64,000 nt of DNA, from assembly GCA_947259215.1 (NCBI GenBank), contig CAMYLJ010000023.1, positions 37,613-101,612 of the forward strand, written 5' to 3'. Below are positions 27,078 through 36,547 of this stretch, piece by piece. Both the position numbers and the translations under genes were made by a program. The notes under the pieces are model-generated. The model saw only the letters and a list, made by a program, of their open reading frames with translations, made no database searches and was not told the DNA's origin. Each line of letters opens with the position of its first letter. The stretch's first letter is position 1. The DNA comes from an uncultured delta proteobacterium (GTDB lineage: Bacteria > Myxococcota_A > UBA9160 > JAFDET01).

Positions 27078-28559
27078 GTGGAATCCCGCGCCCACAACGT
27101 CGCGGCCTGGCTGGCGCGCCACGACCCGGCCGCCACCGCCCTGGTCGACGCCGAGCGGAGCCTCAGCTACGCGGAGCTCGACGACCGGGCCGCGCGCCTG
27201 GCCCGCGTGCTCCCCGTCGCCCGCGGCGACCGGGTGGCGCTCCTGCTGGGCAACCGCAGCGCCTATCTCGAGGCGGTCTTCGCCTGCGCCCGCCGGGGCG
27301 CCATCGCGGTCCCCCTGAACAACCGCCTGGCACCCCCGGAGATCGCCCAGCAGCTGACCGACTGCGGCGCCCGGGCGCTGCTGGCCGAGCCCGAGCTGGC
27401 GGAGCGGGTCCCGGAGCCGCCGCCCTTCGTGCTCGAGGCCGGCGCCGCCTACGAAGACGCCCTCGCCTCCGCCGCGGGCGGGGGCGAGATCGCGCCGGCC
27501 TCGCCCGACGACCCGCTGCTCCTGATGTACACGTCGGGCACCACCGGTGTCGCGAAGGGCGCCCTCCTCCCCCAGCGAAAGACGCTCTTCAACAGCCTGA
27601 ACGCCCAGATCTTCTTCCGCCTGACCCGCAGCGACCGCGTGCTGGTGGCGCTCCCGCTCTTCCACTCCTTCGGCCTCAACATCCTCTCGCTCCCGACCCT
27701 CTACGCCGGCGGCCAGGTGGTGCTGCAGCCGCGCTTCGACCCCAGCGCCGTGTGGCGCGGCGTCGAGCAGCGCGGCATCACGTTCTTCGGCGCGGTCCCG
27801 ACCATGTTCCGCGCGCTGCTGGAGCACGTGGAGGGGCACGACCTCTCGAGCCTGCGCTTCCTCTTCACGGCCGGCGCCGCCATCGACGTGGACGTAATCC
27901 GGGCCTACCAGCGTCACGGCCTGGTGTTGAAGCAGGGCTTCGGCCAGACCGAGACGTCGATCCTGTGCTGCCTGGACGCGGGCGACGCCATCCGCAAGGC
28001 CGGAAGCGTGGGACGGCCGGTCTTCCACGCCGAGGTGCGCGTGGTGACCACGCCGAGCGACGACCCCGCCGACTGGCGCGACACCGGGCCCGGCGAGACC
28101 GGCGAGATCGTGGTGCGCGGACCGATCACGATGCTCGGCTACTGGAATCGCCCGGAGGACACCCAGGCCACCCTGCGGGACGGCTGGCTCCGCACCGAAG
28201 ACCTGGCCACCCGCGACGCGGAGGGCTTCGTCAGCCTCGTCGGCCGTGCCCGAGACATGTACATCTCCGGCGGCGAGAACGTCTATCCTGCAGAGATCGA
28301 AGCCGTCTACGCGGAACATCCCGAGGTATCGGAGGTGGCGGTGACGGGCGTGCCCGACGAGCGCTGGGGCGAGACCGGCGAGGCCTGGGTGGTGCCGACG
28401 CAAGGCGCCCACCCGAGCGGCGACGCGCTGCGCGCGTGGGGCCGCGAGCGACTGGCGACCTTCAAGGTGCCGACGCGCTTCCGCTGCGTCCATGTGCTGC
28501 CCCGCACGATCACCGGCAAGGTGCAGAAGCACCGCCTCGGCGAGATCGAGGCCGGCTGA
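27078..28559 (+). CDS. Acyl-CoA synthetase (AMP-binding family)
   Basis: 493 residues from GTG 27078: P-loop-like MYTSGTTGVAKGALL, GFGQTE, hinge and C-terminal SGGENVYPAEIE, and the catalytic lysine in TITGKVQKHRL. It activates a carboxylic acid to acyl-CoA via acyl-AMP. The closest in style are long- or medium-chain fatty-acid CoA ligases. The next gene begins directly after the stop. Confidence 0.92.
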   Translation: MESRAHNVAAWLARHDPAATALVDAERSLSYAELDDRAARLARVLPVARGDRVALLLGNRSAYLEAVFACARRGAIAVPLNNRLAPPEIAQQLTDCGARALLAEPELAERVPEPPPFVLEAGAAYEDALASAAGGGEIAPASPDDPLLLMYTSGTTGVAKGALLPQRKTLFNSLNAQIFFRLTRSDRVLVALPLFHSFGLNILSLPTLYAGGQVVLQPRFDPSAVWRGVEQRGITFFGAVPTMFRALLEHVEGHDLSSLRFLFTAGAAIDVDVIRAYQRHGLVLKQGFGQTETSILCCLDAGDAIRKAGSVGRPVFHAEVRVVTTPSDDPADWRDTGPGETGEIVVRGPITMLGYWNRPEDTQATLRDGWLRTEDLATRDAEGFVSLVGRARDMYISGGENVYPAEIEAVYAEHPEVSEVAVTGVPDERWGETGEAWVVPTQGAHPSGDALRAWGRERLATFKVPTRFRCVHVLPRTITGKVQKHRLGEIEAG

Positions 28560-29600
28560 GTGCGCCTGCGGTTCGCGAGCCTCAACGTCTGGGCCCTCCC
28601 CTACGGCATGGCGCCGGACACGTCGGACCGCCTGCGCCGGATCGGCGAGGGGTTCGCCGAGGATCCTGCCGATGTGTGGGCGCTCCAGGAGGTCTGGACC
28701 GAGGAGGCGCAGCGCGATCTCGCCGCGGCCGCGCGGGAGGCAGGCTACGCACACGTGTGGCACCCCGATCAGGGGCGTGGCGGCAGCGGGCTCTTCCTGG
28801 CCTCGCGCCTGCCCCTGGCGGACGTCCGGCTCGAGACGTACCGGACCGCCGGCATCGCCACCCACATCCACCGGGGCGACTACGCCGGCGGCAAGGGGTT
28901 CGCCACCGCCCGGCTCGAGACGGACGCGGGACCGCTGGTGCTGGTGAACACCCACCTCCATGCCCAGTACGCGCCCCCCCGAAGCGACCTCTACCACGCC
29001 CACCGGGTCGGCCAGGTGGTGCAGCTGGCCTACGCGCTGCGAGCCGTCCGCGAGCCGATCGTCGCGCTCGGAGACTTCAACCTGCGCGAGGCACGGCCGG
29101 AGTACGAGATCCTCCAGGGCCTGACCGGCTTCGTCGACGCCGCGGCCGCCCTCGATGCCCGCGAGCCCACCTCGAGCGACGGCGACCGCATCGACTACGT
29201 CTTCAGCCGGGGCCCGATCCCGCGGAGCTTCGCCAGCTTCGACGCGGCCTCGGATCACCGCGGCGTGCGGGCGGAGCTCGAGATCGTCGCCGCGCCGGAG
29301 GTGCAGCCCGATCCGATCGCGCTGCGGCGGGCGGCGGTGACGCTCGAGCGCGGGCGCTACCAGGCGCGCGGTCGCCGCGGACGGGAGCGGCTCGCGGCGG
29401 GCGCCCTGACGCTGGGCGCGCTGGCGGCGATCCTGGGCGCGCGCGCCTCGCGCAGGAGGTTCCTGCGGCTCGGACTCGGGCTCGGCGCCGCGCTCGCGCT
29501 CCCGGCCGCGGGCCTGGCCGCCCTCTCCTCCGAGCGCTGGGTCCCGGCCGAGCGCCAGGCCCTCGCCGAGGTGGCGTCGCTGCTCGACGCCTGGCACTGA
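28560..29600 (+). CDS. Endonuclease/exonuclease/phosphatase-family enzyme with membrane tail
   Basis: 346 residues from GTG 28560, with no gap after the ligase stop. The EEP fold is shown by LQEVWTEE (Glu), VNTHLHAQ, LGDFNLREA, DYVFSRG and ASDHRGV. It resembles neutral sphingomyelinase-type phosphodiesterases. Residues 270-325 carry two hydrophobic stretches separated by RRRFLRLG, so the enzyme is tethered to the membrane. The substrate is probably a phospholipid (inference). Confidence 0.85.
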   Translation: MRLRFASLNVWALPYGMAPDTSDRLRRIGEGFAEDPADVWALQEVWTEEAQRDLAAAAREAGYAHVWHPDQGRGGSGLFLASRLPLADVRLETYRTAGIATHIHRGDYAGGKGFATARLETDAGPLVLVNTHLHAQYAPPRSDLYHAHRVGQVVQLAYALRAVREPIVALGDFNLREARPEYEILQGLTGFVDAAAALDAREPTSSDGDRIDYVFSRGPIPRSFASFDAASDHRGVRAELEIVAAPEVQPDPIALRRAAVTLERGRYQARGRRGRERLAAGALTLGALAAILGARASRRRFLRLGLGLGAALALPAAGLAALSSERWVPAERQALAEVASLLDAWH

Positions 29601-29627
29601 CGCCGCGCCCGGATAGGATCTGCGCTC

Positions 29628-31787
29628 ATGCGCGTGCGGCGAGCCGCGGCCCTGCTGGCCCTCTTCCTGCTGAGCCTCGGGTTGCGCGGAGTCAACTACC
29701 CGCTCGTCGTGAATGAACGGGGCGTCCAGCTCGCCGAGAGCGGCGACTCCTACTACCACCTGCGGCGCATCTGGTACACCGCGGCGCGCTTCCCGGACGT
29801 GCTGGAGCGCGACCCCTACTTCAACTATCCCGCCGGCGGCGAGGTCGTGTGGACGGCGCCCTTCGACTGGAGCATCGCGGCCACGGCGCGGCTCCTCACC
29901 GGCGGCCAGGACCAGGATGCCGTGGAGCGCGTCGCCATCTGGGCATCCCCGGTACTCGGCGCCGCCACGGTGGTGCTGGCAGCGGCCCTGGCCTGGGTGC
30001 AGTGGGGCGCGCTGGCGGGCATGACGGCCGGCCTGCTGCTGGCGGTGCTCCCCGCCCACTGGTTCCAATCCCAGCTCGGCATGCTGGATCACCACGTCGC
30101 CGTGGGCCTCGCGTCGACGGCGCTGCTGGCGCTGACCGTGCACTGGCTGTCACGCCCGAGCGCCCCCCGCGCCGCCGCCCTCGGTGCGGGCATGGCGGGC
30201 GTCGTCGGCCTGTGGCCGGGCGGGCTGATCCACGTCGGGATCGTTCAGGTCTTCGCCGCGCTCTGGGTGCTGGCGGCCGACGCACCGCGCGAGGCCGCCC
30301 GGCGTGCGGGCTCGCTGGCCCTGGCCCTCGGCCTCGCCGCAGCGCTGCTGGCGCCGTTCTGTGTGGGCCGCAGCTGGACCGAGTACAGCGCCTGGTCGCC
30401 CTTCGTGCTCTCGAACCTCCAGCCCGCCTGGCTCGCCGGCGGCGCCGCGGGTCTGGCGGCATTGACCGCCCTCTGGAGCCGCTGGCCGCTCGGCCGCGCC
30501 GCGCGCGCCGCCACCGCCCTCGGCCTCGCGGCCCTCGCGGGCGCGGCGCTCGCGCCGGCGCTGCGCGCGTCCGTACTCCAGGGCTTCGGCTGGTTCGCGG
30601 CGGCCGAAGACTTCCAGCTGCACGTGATCGAGCTCCAGCCGCTCCTGCGACCTCACGGCCGGTTCGATCCAGAACGCGCGCTGCGGATCTTCACGCCATT
30701 GCTCTTGGCGTTCCCATTCGTCCTCGGCGCCCTCGCTCTCGGCGCTTGGCGCCGCGGCGCGCCTCCCGGACCCGCGCTCCTTCTCTTCTTCTGGGCGCTC
30801 GTCTTCTCCGCCCTGACCCTTCTCCAGCGGCGCTTCGAGAGCTCCTTCGGCATCGCCTTCGCGCTCGTCTGGGGCGCGGCGGCCGCCACCTTCACCCCGA
30901 GCCTGCGGCGACACCCACGGGCACTCGGCGGCGCGCTGGCGTTGGGCCTGTTCGTGCTGGCGAACGGCCTCACCGCCTCCTATGGGCCGACGATCGAGCG
31001 CGCCTGGCGAGCCACCCGGGATCCCGCGGTAGCCCGGCGCGGCCCGTTGCCGCTGAAGCCCGAGCTCTACGCCCGGGCCGCCCGCTGGCTTCACGCGAAC
31101 TCGGAGCCCACGCGCGGCTACCTCGATCCCACCCAGGAGCCGGAGTACTCCGTCCTCACCTCCTGGGGCACCGGCCACCACGTGCGCTACCGCGCCGAGC
31201 GGCCGCTCGTGCAGGACAACTTCGGGGTCTACGGCGGGCGCGACAACTTCGAGCGCGCCTGGGCCTACTACGCGGCGGAGGACGAGGACGAGGCGCTCCG
31301 CCACCTCGCGGGACGCCGCGTGCGCTACGTGGTGGCGGACCGGCGCGGGGCGGGCTCGAGCCGGCCCTACGGACCGCGCAGCATGACCCACCGCCTGGTG
31401 GAGACCCTGGGAAGCCGCGACGGCGCGACGCCCGCCCTGAGCCGACATCGCCTGGTGTATCGCCTGGAGGCCCCGAAGCAGGGCGCCTCGGTCGCGATCT
31501 GGCAGGTAGTGCCGGGCGCGCGCATCGAGGGCCGCACCGCTCCCGGAGAGCGCGTGGACGCCCAGCTCCGGCTCTCGAGCCACGTCTTCCGCACCTCCAC
31601 CGACGCGGGCCCGGACGGGCGCTACTCGCTGCGCGTGCCCTACCCCACCGAGGACCGCTTCAGCACCGCGGTACTCGCAACGGGGCGCTACCGCCTCTCC
31701 ACGCCCTCCGGCACGGGCTGGGCAGAGGTTCCCGAGGCCGCGGTGCAGGCGGGGCGGGCCGTGGCGGGCCCGTTGCTCGTCCCGTGA
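29628..31787 (+). CDS. STT3/AglB-like oligosaccharyltransferase
   Basis: 719 residues, about 12 membrane helices, then a periplasmic domain. The first acidic motif is ESGDSYYHLRR (near residue 38) and the LDHHVAVG loop near 151 matches STT3 EL1/EL2 features. The sequon-binding WWDYG block aligns with TSWGTGHHVRYRAERP, so Trp-Trp-Asp is lost. The last 90 residues (PGARIEGRTAPGERV, GPDGRYSLRVPYPTE, GRYRLST) match the C-terminal beta domain of archaeal AglB rather than bacterial PglB. It probably transfers a lipid-linked glycan to protein or another acceptor. The acceptor is unknown. Confidence 0.8.
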   Translation: MRVRRAAALLALFLLSLGLRGVNYPLVVNERGVQLAESGDSYYHLRRIWYTAARFPDVLERDPYFNYPAGGEVVWTAPFDWSIAATARLLTGGQDQDAVERVAIWASPVLGAATVVLAAALAWVQWGALAGMTAGLLLAVLPAHWFQSQLGMLDHHVAVGLASTALLALTVHWLSRPSAPRAAALGAGMAGVVGLWPGGLIHVGIVQVFAALWVLAADAPREAARRAGSLALALGLAAALLAPFCVGRSWTEYSAWSPFVLSNLQPAWLAGGAAGLAALTALWSRWPLGRAARAATALGLAALAGAALAPALRASVLQGFGWFAAAEDFQLHVIELQPLLRPHGRFDPERALRIFTPLLLAFPFVLGALALGAWRRGAPPGPALLLFFWALVFSALTLLQRRFESSFGIAFALVWGAAAATFTPSLRRHPRALGGALALGLFVLANGLTASYGPTIERAWRATRDPAVARRGPLPLKPELYARAARWLHANSEPTRGYLDPTQEPEYSVLTSWGTGHHVRYRAERPLVQDNFGVYGGRDNFERAWAYYAAEDEDEALRHLAGRRVRYVVADRRGAGSSRPYGPRSMTHRLVETLGSRDGATPALSRHRLVYRLEAPKQGASVAIWQVVPGARIEGRTAPGERVDAQLRLSSHVFRTSTDAGPDGRYSLRVPYPTEDRFSTAVLATGRYRLSTPSGTGWAEVPEAAVQAGRAVAGPLLVP

Positions 31788-33238
31788 GGCGCCGCCTCCC
31801 GGTCCTGCTGCTGCTGGCCGCCTGCGCGCCGGAGCCGGCCGCGCAGGCGCCCTGCGCCGTGCTCGAGCGCAGCGAACCTCCGCGGCCCCGCAGCCTGGTG
31901 CTGGTGGTGGCCGACACCCTGCGCCGCGATCGCATCGGCGCCTACGGTGGGCCGCCGACGCCGGCCTTCGACGCCTTCGCCCGCGAGAGCCTGCTCTTCC
32001 GGGCGGCGACGACCCAGGCGCCGTGGACCAAGCCCGCGATCGCGAGCCTCTTCACGGGGCTCACCCCGTCACGCCACGGCGTCCTCTCCCACGCCGACCC
32101 GCGCGTGGGCGGCGACCCGGCGGCGCCGCGAGAGTCGGACGCGCTCGCGGACGCGCTCCCGACCCTGGCCGAACACCTCGCCCAGGCCGGCTGGAGCACG
32201 GCGGCCTTCGTCGCCAACCCCTGGCTGCGCCGGGACCTCGGCTTCGCCCAGGGCTTCGGCGTCTACGACGACTCCTTCGCCGCCAACCAGGCCCCCGGGC
32301 GGGTGGTGACCGCGGCTGGCCTGGACTGGCTGCGCGCGCGCGCCGACGATCCGCAGCCTTTCTTCGTCTACCTGCATTACATGGATCCCCACGAGCCGTA
32401 CCGGCGGGTGCCGCCGGGGGCGCTCGCGGCCCGGCGACGGCGCATCGAAGCGGATGCGCGGACCGTGCCGCCCGGGGCGCGCGCCGCCATCGCGAAGCGT
32501 GCGGTCGACATGTCGGGCGCGCGTCTCGCCGCGCTCGGCGTGCCCCCGAACCTGGCCACCCTCGAGCTGGTCTACGACCAGGGCGTCGCCGCTTTCGACC
32601 GCGCGCTGGGGCGCTTCCTGGAAGGCCTGGCGGAACAGCCCGGCGCCGCCGAGGTGGCGGTCGTCGTGACCTCCGATCACGGGGAGGCCCTCTACGAGCG
32701 CGGCTGGGGGAGCCACGGTCACGGACTCTTCGACGAGGAGACGGCCATCCCCCTGGCCGCGCGGCTTCCCGGCGTACGCGCTCTCGGGTCGCTCTCGTGT
32801 CCGGTCGGCCTGATCGACCTGCCGCCCACCCTGTGCGACTACCTCGGCGTTTCGTGCCCCGGCGAGCGCGACGGCGTCTCCCTCTTCGCCGAGCCGGAAC
32901 CCGGGGAGCGTGCGCTGGTGACCGAGGGCGTGATCCGCAAGCCCGGCAACCGCGCGGCCCGGACCCGGCGCTACAAGCTCCTGTGGGAGCCCGACGGACC
33001 GCCCGACGAGCCTCGCACCGCCGGCGAGTGGCGCTTGTACGACCTCGCGTCCGACCCGGGCGAGACGCGTCCTCGCGCGCCCGAGGGCGACCCCGCCGCC
33101 GAGGCCGCCTTGGCGCGGCTCCGCGCCGCGCTCGAAGCCCGCGCCGCGCTGGCGCCGCTCGCCGGGGTCGGCGCGCGTGTGCCTCTCGACGAGGCCACCC
33201 GCCAGCGGCTCGAGGCGCTGGGCTACGTGGGCGACTGA
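31784..33238 (+). CDS. Sulfatase-like hydrolase lipoprotein (Thr nucleophile)
   Basis: 484 residues from GTG 31784, overlapping the STT3-like stop (GTGA). The start is a lipoprotein signal (LLLLAAC, Cys15). Alkaline-phosphatase-superfamily motifs are VADTLRRDRIGAYGG, TSDHGEALYERG and HGHGLFDEE. The nucleophile segment reads APWTKPAIASLFTG, with Thr where true sulfatases have the Cys that becomes formylglycine, so phospho- or phosphoethanolamine-type chemistry is more likely. It probably acts on the product of the neighbouring glycan genes in the periplasm. Confidence 0.85.
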   Translation: MRRRLPVLLLLAACAPEPAAQAPCAVLERSEPPRPRSLVLVVADTLRRDRIGAYGGPPTPAFDAFARESLLFRAATTQAPWTKPAIASLFTGLTPSRHGVLSHADPRVGGDPAAPRESDALADALPTLAEHLAQAGWSTAAFVANPWLRRDLGFAQGFGVYDDSFAANQAPGRVVTAAGLDWLRARADDPQPFFVYLHYMDPHEPYRRVPPGALAARRRRIEADARTVPPGARAAIAKRAVDMSGARLAALGVPPNLATLELVYDQGVAAFDRALGRFLEGLAEQPGAAEVAVVVTSDHGEALYERGWGSHGHGLFDEETAIPLAARLPGVRALGSLSCPVGLIDLPPTLCDYLGVSCPGERDGVSLFAEPEPGERALVTEGVIRKPGNRAARTRRYKLLWEPDGPPDEPRTAGEWRLYDLASDPGETRPRAPEGDPAAEAALARLRAALEARAALAPLAGVGARVPLDEATRQRLEALGYVGD

Positions 33239-33780
33239 GCCGGCTTCCGGAACACGTACAGGCGGTTCAGCCCCAGCTGGAAGGCGCGCTCCTCCGCCAG
33301 CTCGAGCCCGGCCCCGCGGAAGAGCCGCACCGTCTGGCTCGCATCGAACCCGTGGTGCTCCTCGGCCGCCATGCCGTCGGCCAGGCGTAGCGCGATCAGC
33401 GCGTCGAGGATCCGATCCACGGCCGGGTGCGGCACCGTCAGCACCACGCGCCCGCCCGGCGCCAGCACCTCGGCGCAGGCGGCGGCGAAACCCGCCGGAT
33501 CTGGCACGTGCTCGAAGACCGCCAGCGCCGTCACGCAGTCGAACGAGCCGGAAGCGAAGGACGCCTGCTCGGGAAAGCTCCCGCGGACGAGGCGGACCGC
33601 GCCCTCCTCGGCGGGTGTCACCTCGACGTCCACGCCGACGGCGGAGGTCACCCGGGCGGCCACGCGGTCGATCAGGCTGCGGTCGTAGCAGCCGACGTCG
33701 AGCAGGCGGTCGCCGGGCTCCACGTACGCCAGCGCCTTGCCGATGCGCCAGCGCTGGAGCAGCCGATCCAGGGCGCGCAC
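33223..33780 (-). CDS. Class I SAM-dependent methyltransferase
   Basis: 185 residues from GTG 33780. Motif I is LLDVGCYDRS, then VGVDVE, FDCVTALAVFEHVPDP and LAPGGRVVLTVPHP. It follows the GT2 gene by 2 bases and converges on the sulfatase-like gene with a 16-base overlap. Probably methylates a glycan or lipid intermediate; the substrate is not shown. Confidence 0.87.
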   Translation of the reverse strand: MRALDRLLQRWRIGKALAYVEPGDRLLDVGCYDRSLIDRVAARVTSAVGVDVEVTPAEEGAVRLVRGSFPEQASFASGSFDCVTALAVFEHVPDPAGFAAACAEVLAPGGRVVLTVPHPAVDRILDALIALRLADGMAAEEHHGFDASQTVRLFRGAGLELAEERAFQLGLNRLYVFRKPAQSPT

Positions 33781-33782
33781 GC

Positions 33783-34973
33783 CTAGTCGCCCCGCCTGCG
33801 CTTGATGCCGAGCATGCTGTAGAGGAACGACATCAGCAGGGTCTGCATCCCCAGGGCCACCAGGGTGGCGCCGAAGACCAGGGGCCGCAGGGTCACGCTG
33901 GTCTCGAGCGGCCCGAAGCCCACCGCCCGCCACTGCCACACCAGCCAGGCGATCAGGCCCACGCCGGCGGCGACCAGCATGAGCCCCGCCAGGATGCCGC
34001 GCTCGAGGGTGAAGATCTCGAAGGCGCTCGCCAGCCACTTCGCGGGTGGGCCGATCTCCTCCTCGAAGGCGTAGATCCGGGCGGCCGCGGCGATGGTGAC
34101 GGCCTGGTAGCCCACCATCACGAGCAGGCTGCCGACGAGCATGGTGTGGACGTCGAAGGTGACGTCGCCCACGCGCAGCGGGCCCGGCGCCAGCACGACG
34201 AGCAGCGCGCCGCCGACGAGACACAGCAGCGCGCCCGGCACGAAGAGGGTCCAGCGCGGCGAGAGGGTCAACAGGAAGCGCAGGTGCCGCCAGCCGTCGC
34301 GAAAGCTCCGCAGGTGCGGCGGCCGGCTCCGTCCGTCCCGGTGCAGCGTGATCGGAACCTCCGCCACCCGGAGCCCCCGCGCCGTGGCCTTCACCACCAT
34401 CTCCGAGGCGAACTCCATGCCCGTCGTGCGGAGGTTCAGGTCCCCGTACGCCTGCTTCGAGAGCGCGCGCAGGCCGCAGTGGAAGTCGGAGACCGGCGAG
34501 GGGAAGAGCCGGCGGCCGACGGCGGACAGCAGCGGGTTCCCGATCCAGCGGTGCGACCACGGCATGGCCCCGGGCTCGATCCGGCCCCGGAAGCGCGATC
34601 CCATCACCAGGTCCGCCCCCGCCCGCAGCTCGCGGATGAGCGGCATGGCCTCGCCGAAGTCGTAGCTCAGGTCTGCGTCGCCCATGACCAGGTAGCGGCC
34701 GCGTGCGGCCGCGAAGCCGCCCATGAGCGCGCTCCCGTAGCCCTTGCGCTCGACGGGAACCACCCGCGCGCCGGCCCGGCGCGCGATCTCGGGCGAGCCG
34801 TCGCCGCTGCCGTTGTCCGCCACCACGATCTCGGCGGCGAGGTCGTTCTCCTCGATGCAGCGGCGCGCCGCCGCAATGCAGGCTTCCAGGGTCTCGGCCT
34901 CGTCCAGGCAGGGCATCACGAAGCTGACTTCGAGGTCCGGGTCCACGGCGCCGAGGTATACAATGCGTCGCAT
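33783..34973 (-). CDS. Family 2 glycosyltransferase with four C-terminal membrane helices
   Basis: 396 residues. The N-terminal GT-A domain (VSFVMPCLDEAETL, VVADNGSGDGS, MGDADLSYDF, DFHCGLRAL) resembles dolichol-/polyprenyl-phosphate sugar synthases. Four helices follow from about residue 235. Such enzymes make polyprenyl-P-sugars, which would feed an STT3-like transferase. ATG 34973 is used; GTG 34946 is an equally good start, since ATG 34973 overlaps the divergent channel gene's ATG by two bases. Confidence 0.87.
   Translation of the reverse strand: MRRIVYLGAVDPDLEVSFVMPCLDEAETLEACIAAARRCIEENDLAAEIVVADNGSGDGSPEIARRAGARVVPVERKGYGSALMGGFAAARGRYLVMGDADLSYDFGEAMPLIRELRAGADLVMGSRFRGRIEPGAMPWSHRWIGNPLLSAVGRRLFPSPVSDFHCGLRALSKQAYGDLNLRTTGMEFASEMVVKATARGLRVAEVPITLHRDGRSRPPHLRSFRDGWRHLRFLLTLSPRWTLFVPGALLCLVGGALLVVLAPGPLRVGDVTFDVHTMLVGSLLVMVGYQAVTIAAAARIYAFEEEIGPPAKWLASAFEIFTLERGILAGLMLVAAGVGLIAWLVWQWRAVGFGPLETSVTLRPLVFGATLVALGMQTLLMSFLYSMLGIKRRRGD
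34958..34965 (+). promoter_or_regulatory. Possible -10 element for a leaderless channel transcript
   Basis: TATACAAT lies 7 bases before the ATG at 34972, in a G+C-rich surrounding. If used as a -10 box, transcription would start at or next to the ATG. No good -35 is seen. Confidence 0.3.
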
Positions 34974-35832
34974 GTCTCCGCACGGGCTCCCGCGCCGCGC
35001 CCCCTGGCGCGACCATCTGCGCCAGATCATCTTCGAGGCCGACACGCCGGCCGGGAAGGCGTTCGACGTGGCGCTGCTGTGGGCCATCCTGGCCAGCGTG
35101 GCGGCGGTGATGCTCGACAGCGTCACCCCGATCCGGGCGCGCTACGGGACCGCACTCGACGCCGCCGAGATCGCCTTCACGCTGCTCTTCACCCTGGAGT
35201 ACGCGCTGCGGCTGGCGACCGTCCAGCACCCATTCCGCTACGCCCGGAGCTTCTTCGGGACGGTGGACCTGGTGGCCATCCTCCCCACGTACCTGGCACT
35301 GGTGCTGCCGGGCGCCGAGACCCTGATCGTGGTGCGGATCCTGCGCCTGTTGCGCGTCTTCCGCGTCTTCAAGCTGGGGCGCTACCTCGGCGAGGCCAAC
35401 GTGCTGCTCGACGCGCTCCACTCGAGCCGGCGCAAGATCACCGTCTTCCTGGGAACGGTGGTCTGCATCGTGGTGATCGTGGGATCGGCCATGTACCTGA
35501 TCGAGGGCCCCGAAACCGGGTTCACGAGCATTCCGCGCAGCGTCTACTGGGCCATCGTGACCCTCACCACGGTCGGCTACGGCGACATCGCCCCCCAGAG
35601 CGTGGTCGGCCAGGCCCTGGCGGCCATGCTGATGATCATGGGCTACTCGATCATCGCCGTGCCGACGGGAATCGTGTCGGCCGCCATGGTGCAGACGTCG
35701 CAGCGCCCCCTCACGACCCGCGTCTGCCCGGGCTGCTTCAGCGAGGGTCACATGCCCGACGCGCGCTTCTGCCGCGACTGCGGCCACGAGCTCATTGCGC
35801 CGTCGGAGCCGGAGCCGTCGCCAGATCGTTGA
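34972..35832 (+). CDS. Voltage-gated-type potassium channel with zinc-ribbon tail
   Basis: 286 residues: six membrane helices, with an S4-like helix RILRLLRVFRVFKLGR and the selectivity filter TLTTVGYGD. The C-terminal 45 residues hold a zinc ribbon (CPGC ... CRDCG). K+ efflux or uptake control is expected. The 3' end overlaps the convergent DUF547 gene by 41 bases. ATG 34963 lies three codons upstream in frame as an alternative. Confidence 0.9.
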   Translation: MSPHGLPRRAPWRDHLRQIIFEADTPAGKAFDVALLWAILASVAAVMLDSVTPIRARYGTALDAAEIAFTLLFTLEYALRLATVQHPFRYARSFFGTVDLVAILPTYLALVLPGAETLIVVRILRLLRVFRVFKLGRYLGEANVLLDALHSSRRKITVFLGTVVCIVVIVGSAMYLIEGPETGFTSIPRSVYWAIVTLTTVGYGDIAPQSVVGQALAAMLMIMGYSIIAVPTGIVSAAMVQTSQRPLTTRVCPGCFSEGHMPDARFCRDCGHELIAPSEPEPSPDR

Positions 35833-36547
35833 GCGACCAGTCGTAGTCGAAGTAGCGCACCCGCTCGGCGCGGTTCAGCTCCGGCCGGTAGCGCGCGACC
35901 CAGGCCACCACGCCGCCCGCCGGCTCGAAGTCCTTCGCGAACCAGTCGAAGATCCTGGAGAGGCGCAGCGTGCGGCCCTCGAGCACCGCGCCCTTGCGCG
36001 GATCGTCGAGGAAACTCCGCGCCTGGGCGTTCAGCTGGCGGTCCAGGCCCTCGGCGCGGTAGGGCTCGCGCAGGAGCGCCGGGCACGAGAGCGACGCGCA
36101 GACGAGGGCCACGTGGATGCGCGGGTCGCCCCGCGGCCGCAGGATCTCGTGCTCGATCTCGTGCAGGCTGACGGGGCGGCCGCCGACGCGTCCCGCCTCG
36201 CGCTTCCAGACCGGGCGCAGCAGCGACCCGATGTCGCGGATGCCCTCCACCGGGTAATGCTGGAGCACCAGGTCGATGGCGAGCACGTTGTAGGCGTTGA
36301 TCCAGAAGGCCAGCGCCGCGTCGCCGCGGAGCCCGTCCGGCTGGCAGGCGGCGAGGCTCGCCACCACCGCCTTCCAGTCGGCGCTGGCGCGCAGGCCGAC
36401 GTAGTCGACGCGCACGCCGGCCAGGTCCTCCACCGCTGCGGTGTGGCCAGCCAGGGCGCGGGCGTAGGCGGCCTCGTCCAGGCAGGCGGCGCGGGCGCCG
36501 GCGGCGAGCGAGACCCCGAGCAAGGCGGCGAGACAGGCCGTTCGCAT
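35792..36547 (-). CDS. DUF547-family exported protein
   Basis: 251 residues: signal peptide MRTACLAALLGVSLAAGARA, then the DUF547 pattern FWINAYNVLAID, SLHEIEHEILRP and HVALVCASLSCP. This domain has a transglutaminase/papain-like arrangement, but its activity is not established. Probably periplasmic. Confidence 0.87.
   Translation of the reverse strand: MRTACLAALLGVSLAAGARAACLDEAAYARALAGHTAAVEDLAGVRVDYVGLRASADWKAVVASLAACQPDGLRGDAALAFWINAYNVLAIDLVLQHYPVEGIRDIGSLLRPVWKREAGRVGGRPVSLHEIEHEILRPRGDPRIHVALVCASLSCPALLREPYRAEGLDRQLNAQARSFLDDPRKGAVLEGRTLRLSRIFDWFAKDFEPAGGVVAWVARYRPELNRAERVRYFDYDWSLNDLATAPAPTAQ

Noticed and set aside
31784..33238. True formylglycine sulfatase
   Set aside because: The CxPxR site is absent; Thr occupies the nucleophile position.
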